23,346 nucleotides of DNA from a virus. Position 1 is the stretch's first letter. Each line of letters begins with the position of its first letter. The notes under the pieces were generated by a model, which was not told where the DNA came from, ran no database searches, and saw only the letters and a program-made list of their open reading frames with translations. Below, piece after piece: positions 19,601 through 23,346 of this stretch. The stretch lies in the IMG/VR virus record IMGVR_UViG_3300010885_007853, positions 1 through 23,346 of that record; one strand, given 5' to 3'. The position numbers and the translations under genes were made by a program.

Positions 19601-22191
19601 CAAAGGCTAAAGGTTCCATACATACTCTAGCCCCAGAGGCTAAAGAAATTCTTGCTGCCAATAAAGAAATAGCAAATCAATATAAAGTTATTGATGATAT
19701 TCTTACTGGACTAGGCGATACAAGAAAAGCACAGGCTGATGTATACCTAAAAGATGCTGCTTATAAGAAACGTTATTATGGAAAACCACAACAATATATA
19801 GAAGTTGAAGGCAAGTGGATTCCAGCAGAGTCTCTATTTGCAGAAAATAAATTTGGTACTGCATTCAGCGAAGAGTTTGGAAACTCTCGCACCGTAGCAG
19901 CAAATTACTTAGGTCAAATTGGAATTGGGGTTCGTTCAAACCTTACGCTTCGCAGAGGACCATCTACCGTAACCTTTGTAAATGACCCAATTTATTTTGA
20001 TGAATTAGCATATTTTGCTAATCGTTCACTTCGTGGTGATAAGTTAGTAAATAAAATTCTTGCTGGTCAAGTGGAAAAAGAATTAATTGAATGGGGCTTA
20101 AGCAAAGAAGGTCAAGTCTATTTCCAACAATTTGGAGATGTAACTCCTTCAGTTATTGTAGAAACAGTAAGAGATAGAGTAGGCTTTGTAAATAGATATT
20201 TACCAAATGCTGAGGCACGAGCATTGGTACTTTCAAAGGAAGTTAACTCTGCTGAGTTGGCTCAAATTTTAAGCAAAGACTTAAATAGATTAAGTCCAAT
20301 TCATCCATTAGATTTTAATATTCACGTAGCATCTGAGTTTGGATATAGAACCTTAGACAAGATTGAGAGTGCTATTAATAAAGGTGCTTCTCGTATTTTC
20401 AGTTTACTGACTCGTCCAGAGAATCCAATACGTTGGGCGTCTGGCGATAGATTTTTTGCAGACAGTCTTGCTAGAAAAGGAAACGAATTAACTCAGCAAG
20501 GTTTTACTTTTATAAATAAAGATGGCACTTTTAATTTTGATAAATTAGAAGTTTTACGTTCTGCTGCTAGGCGAGAAGCATTAGAAATGAATGAGAAAAC
20601 ATTCTATACAATTCGTAGGCAGAACAGAGCATTATATGCTGCTAGATTAGCAACTGCTTTCCCTACTGCATCTTTAAATGCTTTCTATCGTTATGGACGT
20701 TTTGCCCTAAAGAATCCAGAACGTGTTGGTCAATTCTTATATAATTACCAGTCAGCGTTTAGGTCATTTGGTGTAGACCAATATGGAAATCCTACAGATG
20801 ACCCAATGAAGGCAACTCATTTAGTTGTACCAGGAACAAAAGAAATGGGATTTTTTGGCGGCAAAGGTGTTAGATTAAATGCTCGCTCAATAGGATTCTT
20901 ACTTAACTATCCATCTCCATCTATATTTTCTAGTGTTGCTGTTGCTGAAATTTACAAACGCAAACCATCAACAGAAGATTTAATGAAGAGTTGGTTAGGT
21001 TCTAACTACGATGTTTTATTTCCATATGGTCCACAAACCGACTGGAAATCTTCATTAATTCCAAGATGGGCAAAAGACGCTTGGTTCTACTTTAATGGTC
21101 CAGATGGAAATGCAGATTTCTTAAACTCTTGGAAAGATGTTCATAATTACTATATGACTTTAGATGACCTAGGTATTATGAAATATCCTGGTGACGAAGT
21201 AGTGTATCGTGATACTAGAAAGAATTTTGCGGTTAAGGCTAACTGGGCATTTGGAAACATCTTTGGTGTTCCAGCAAAAGTTGACACTAACCCGATGGCT
21301 TTGTACGAAGAGGCATATAATTTGCTTGTTAATAAGTACAGAGTAATTGCTAATAACGAGAAACTTGCAAGAGAACTTGCAGGTGCTGAGTTGACCGCTA
21401 AGTTAGGTCCAAACTTCCCACTTGATAGAGTAAGTTTTAAGGGTTCTTCAGCGAACGCTTATATTCAACCTAATTATGAATCTTATAAGCGTGTATTTGA
21501 AGACTCAACAGGACTTGCTGAAACTCTAGCAAGACAAAACCCAGAATTAGTTGGATTACTAGCCCTTGATGTTGACTCTAGCAAGGAAGAGTTTAATCTT
21601 TCTATCTTTAAAATACTTAATGACCCTAAAACTAAACTTCCAAATGGAAGTATATTAAATGACATTAAGTTAACTCCCAAGCAAGAAGAAGAACGCAGGC
21701 AAATCAATCGTGGCTGGGCTTTATATAATCAGTTAACTGATACACTAGAGGCCGAAGCAGCAAAAATTCCTGGTAAGACACTTCGTTCACGTCCAGACTT
21801 ACTAGAAGCACGACGCATTGTTGCTGGAGATTTAATTAGAAAGCAAAGTGAGTCTTGGTGGAAAGAATACAATGACCCACAACGTGGAGACAAATCTTTC
21901 CGTTATGCTTATGCATTAAACACTGTCATAAATAATGATGAGTGGATGAATAAATATGGCAATACAAAACTATGGAATGATGTCAAAGAGTTTATGACTA
22001 TCAGAAACACTGTAGTTGAAGTATACAAGGGTATGCCAGATAGAAGCGTTCAGAAATCTAGGGTAAAGAAAAACTATATAGCATTTATTGATGAGCGTAT
22101 GAAGACTTGGCACCCAAAATTACAAGAGTTAATTAACCGTAATTTTGAAGAAGACAATATGAAAGATGCTACTTTGAGAGAAGGTAAATAA
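16621..22191 (+). CDS. Giant 1856-residue virion-associated protein with ParB-like domain
   Basis: ATG 16621 follows AAGGAGATAT. The chain is long and largely helical. At about 830-935 lies a ParB/sulfiredoxin-like segment: FVDSKYLAKMPGN, later NPLVVIYDNETG, then GEGNHRLQAA (890-899), the G-x-x-x-H-R motif of ParB N-domains. A region around 1390-1620 is rich in aromatic, membrane-interacting-like stretches (AFPTASLNAFYRYGRFAL, SIGFLLNYPSPSIFSSVAVA). The length and domain embedding recall phage polyvalent proteins, which are packaged and injected with the DNA; T7 gp16-type internal proteins are another comparison. Role inferred from size, domain and position only. Confidence 0.75.
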   Translation: MSLWNSFLDNIAKPVGGFIGNTAEYLAGTFTGNFGSPSQYISNVATSAGVEIGTSKQLAALGLEQEAQNIIKENLKYSVKNQSVSNDLVLKAGVKLHDEVISPYITRPISTGALLTDFDSPLYSKDEFEKGFQLADITEAYNRSAEVSLGQALTKSDLTPIKPIANVVFDKGGIDLDEVDLWNDDDIQRAFVDNTVGRWFTGPVDFLASNVAIAKVFGLAAKTGNLGARKAGLATRGRNLSQVEKDIDDGILFTQSDTASGRQTSIGSDVNKLASTSNIDEVSTILTKYTNNENLFGPIQRATDPNTVKDLILADKGYLPALDRLSKNAPADLYEIADMNSMMRAKRVEDGKPLEFSDESWTRLNAAFDDAINRVPEYKFIKDSLLDPGTGTPYKFARDYVPMEPVLGKSALIKTRDKLQNLKASAITRDFTRLGGIEERILGGSLNGPITKIVRFVGTEKPLGFVTYSGSRPLDGIRELDAFFDDIDLFTNGANLINITPKTKITAGEFRTQVKSKFANAQTNIERNNVLDELEDQIGLILAYSKGFFDTRTIRTFTQEIKNQVFGATNSIAQKGYAMDAQGQRVITDAQTQRQLIESRRMAPWGLVERELNSAIKKRKFETKVYQANDALKFVYETFNKYWTIDVLARPLYIPKQSLFEPILSATLAHGNKFITDNIPNMSKNFNENNKNRALGKANRVLNKKQFAAVDKAVTDMSKQLDEAIDSLDRLTAEAALYLEPEKYAVKLSPKTIRDNKALIMKDLKAASKLVDDIEFELRDAVRPFGEQSAVPTIASLERRVNFLESLSGTSTKKTKLFPNIKEYTDGGKGGLPETRSVVGFVDSKYLAKMPGNPVDAELATSYREIFRTGKLENPLVVIYDNETGLAYLGEGNHRLQAALAENVPYLPVRITRGSAREMKNRVEKGLPVLQVKNDKTLPFTTGGPKGPVEYMPTDVHPSFVFDKKFLVKEDAIAQTSPTVRYAADLANAKAAITKAKGSIHTLAPEAKEILAANKEIANQYKVIDDILTGLGDTRKAQADVYLKDAAYKKRYYGKPQQYIEVEGKWIPAESLFAENKFGTAFSEEFGNSRTVAANYLGQIGIGVRSNLTLRRGPSTVTFVNDPIYFDELAYFANRSLRGDKLVNKILAGQVEKELIEWGLSKEGQVYFQQFGDVTPSVIVETVRDRVGFVNRYLPNAEARALVLSKEVNSAELAQILSKDLNRLSPIHPLDFNIHVASEFGYRTLDKIESAINKGASRIFSLLTRPENPIRWASGDRFFADSLARKGNELTQQGFTFINKDGTFNFDKLEVLRSAARREALEMNEKTFYTIRRQNRALYAARLATAFPTASLNAFYRYGRFALKNPERVGQFLYNYQSAFRSFGVDQYGNPTDDPMKATHLVVPGTKEMGFFGGKGVRLNARSIGFLLNYPSPSIFSSVAVAEIYKRKPSTEDLMKSWLGSNYDVLFPYGPQTDWKSSLIPRWAKDAWFYFNGPDGNADFLNSWKDVHNYYMTLDDLGIMKYPGDEVVYRDTRKNFAVKANWAFGNIFGVPAKVDTNPMALYEEAYNLLVNKYRVIANNEKLARELAGAELTAKLGPNFPLDRVSFKGSSANAYIQPNYESYKRVFEDSTGLAETLARQNPELVGLLALDVDSSKEEFNLSIFKILNDPKTKLPNGSILNDIKLTPKQEEERRQINRGWALYNQLTDTLEAEAAKIPGKTLRSRPDLLEARRIVAGDLIRKQSESWWKEYNDPQRGDKSFRYAYALNTVINNDEWMNKYGNTKLWNDVKEFMTIRNTVVEVYKGMPDRSVQKSRVKKNYIAFIDERMKTWHPKLQELINRNFEEDNMKDATLREGK

Positions 22192-23066
22192 TGGATGAGA
22201 AAGCCTTAGCAGCAGCCGTTGCTGCAGCACTTGCTGCGGTTGGTTTAGGCGGCGGCGACTCTGGTAAAACAATCTCTTCTGAAGCCATTAAACTTACTCC
22301 AATAGGAGCAAAGCAATTACTTGAAAGCATTGCTACCGATATTCAATTTACTGGCAAGTTCAGTAAAGAAGATGTTGCAGCATTTGTATCTGCTTATAAT
22401 CAAAAGGCTAATGAGCAGTTAGATACAGTAGTCCGTGAGGCTAAAGAAACCATCAAGACTGGTAAGACTGCTGATGTTTCTGAGACTGTTAAGAATATTA
22501 TCACAACAAAGTATCCATCTTTTTTTGACCCAAAGACATTCACTAGAGACTTTATCTGGTCAAAGGTAAACTTTGCTGATGAGAAGGCGCTAGGAGCCAA
22601 GGCACTAGATGCCCTTACTGAGGCTCGTAGCATTGCCAAAGCATTTAACTTAAGTACAGTTTCTGAGGTAGAGATTCAAAATGCTGCCAAACAAATTGCT
22701 AGTGGCAAGATTTCTGCAAGTGATTATAAGACCCAATTAGCAACCAAGGCTGCGGTTGAATATCCACAATATGCTGACCGTCTTAAGACAACACCTAATG
22801 CAACTGTTAGAGATTTAGTTAATCCAGTATTAAAAGTGATTGCTGATGCTTGGGAAGTAAGCGTAGATTCTCTTGACTTGAAAGACCCATTTATTGATAA
22901 GTTAATTAGACCAGATGGGGTTATTGGAAAACTACCACCAGCATCTGTTGGCGAAGCAATGAATGCGGCAATGGCACATCCCAATAGAGATAAAACAAAA
23001 GGTTCAATTCAAGATGCAACCACAGCGGCTACTCAGTTCGCTAGAGCGTTAGGATTTGGTGCATAA
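22191..23066 (+). CDS. Hypothetical helical virion-module protein
   Basis: 291 residues; ATG 22191 overlaps the giant gene's stop (TAATG). Alanine-rich N-terminus (MDEKALAAAVAAALAAVGLGGG), then a chain of helices without cysteines or known motifs. Compatible with an internal head or ejection protein working with the giant protein. A palindrome copy lies at 22780-22789 in the coding sequence. No family recognised. Confidence 0.7.
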   Translation: MDEKALAAAVAAALAAVGLGGGDSGKTISSEAIKLTPIGAKQLLESIATDIQFTGKFSKEDVAAFVSAYNQKANEQLDTVVREAKETIKTGKTADVSETVKNIITTKYPSFFDPKTFTRDFIWSKVNFADEKALGAKALDALTEARSIAKAFNLSTVSEVEIQNAAKQIASGKISASDYKTQLATKAAVEYPQYADRLKTTPNATVRDLVNPVLKVIADAWEVSVDSLDLKDPFIDKLIRPDGVIGKLPPASVGEAMNAAMAHPNRDKTKGSIQDATTAATQFARALGFGA

Positions 23067-23346
23067 TGGCAACAAAAGAAGAAGTAGCAGCAGCGAAAGC
23101 AAAAGCAGCACAACAGGCGTCAGCATTGGCATCTGCTAAAGCACAAGAAGCAGCAGCCCAAAAAGCACTTTCTGCATACGGAACTCCATCAGAGATTAAT
23201 TTTGCAAAAAACATTTCTCCAAGATTTACTGCAATGCAAGATATTGCAGGAAGAATTTTAGCAAAAGCACCAACCAGACCTGAGGTATTGCAAAATGCAG
23301 GAGTAACTCTTAATCAGTTACAACAAACATTTAATACAACGCAAGC
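23066..23346 (+). CDS. Hypothetical protein (partial, C-terminus beyond right edge)
   Basis: 93 complete codons from ATG 23066 (overlaps the previous stop, TAATG), open to the edge. The first 35 residues are an Ala/Lys/Gln-rich helix (MATKEEVAAAKAKAAQQAS), then SAYGTPSEINFAKNISPRF and a second helix. Probably another structural or internal virion protein. Confidence 0.7.
   Translation, partial: MATKEEVAAAKAKAAQQASALASAKAQEAAAQKALSAYGTPSEINFAKNISPRFTAMQDIAGRILAKAPTRPEVLQNAGVTLNQLQQTFNTTQ

Noticed and set aside
1-23346. Prophage or integration module
   Set aside because: No integrase, excisionase, repressor or convincing attachment site was seen in the window; lifestyle cannot be decided here.

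Overview
This is a 23.3-kb piece of the genome of a tailed double-stranded DNA bacteriophage. It carries a terminase large subunit, a portal protein, virion-module proteins and a phage replication module. A WhiB-family gene (four cysteines plus a GIWGG motif, a family confined to Actinobacteria and their phages) and a proteasome-like protease point to an actinobacterial host. The low GC content and the many tiny zinc-ribbon proteins resemble phages of small-genome freshwater Actinobacteria; the habitat is inference. No integrase, repressor, major capsid, tail or tRNA gene was seen in the window.

Layout. (1) 1-372, minus strand: the start of a SAM-dependent methyltransferase, running off the left edge. 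(2) 373-558: a divergent AT-rich control region. (3) 559-5914, plus strand: a tightly packed replication and regulation operon holding a small coiled-coil protein, a RecB/Cas4-type nuclease split into two ORFs, a zinc protein, a RecA/DnaB-type ATPase, a Holliday-resolvase-like nuclease, a DnaG-type primase split into a zinc-finger ORF and a TOPRIM ORF, a DUF1599/Nmad1-like protein, another PD-(D/E)XK-like protein and a sigma-factor-like protein. (4) 5923-11085, minus strand: about 19 small genes. They include an FmdB-like zinc ribbon, a membrane-anchored lytic transglycosylase, WhiB, a SprT-like metalloprotease and many 28-60 residue cysteine-pair microproteins, most of them with 1-14 nt overlaps. 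(5) 11086-11750: a non-coding divergent region full of palindromes and alternative hairpins. (6) 11751-23346, plus strand: the packaging/virion operon with terminase, portal, an HslV/proteasome-like Ntn hydrolase in the position of a head maturation protease, two small proteins, a 1856-residue giant protein with an embedded ParB-like motif (probably a polyvalent or internal virion protein), and two further proteins, the last running off the right edge.

The most striking feature not explained by genes is a palindrome, GTCTTAAGAC. It occurs 12 times exactly and several more times with one or two changes. In the minus-strand block it sits in gene junctions, overlapping stop codons and lying directly 5' of the Shine-Dalgarno sequence (consensus CTTAAGACAGGAGAAAA). 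In three leaders a short perfect hairpin precedes it. This looks like a genome-wide start-associated regulatory element, comparable in position to the stoperators of cluster A and the start-associated sequences of cluster K mycobacteriophages, but with a different sequence.
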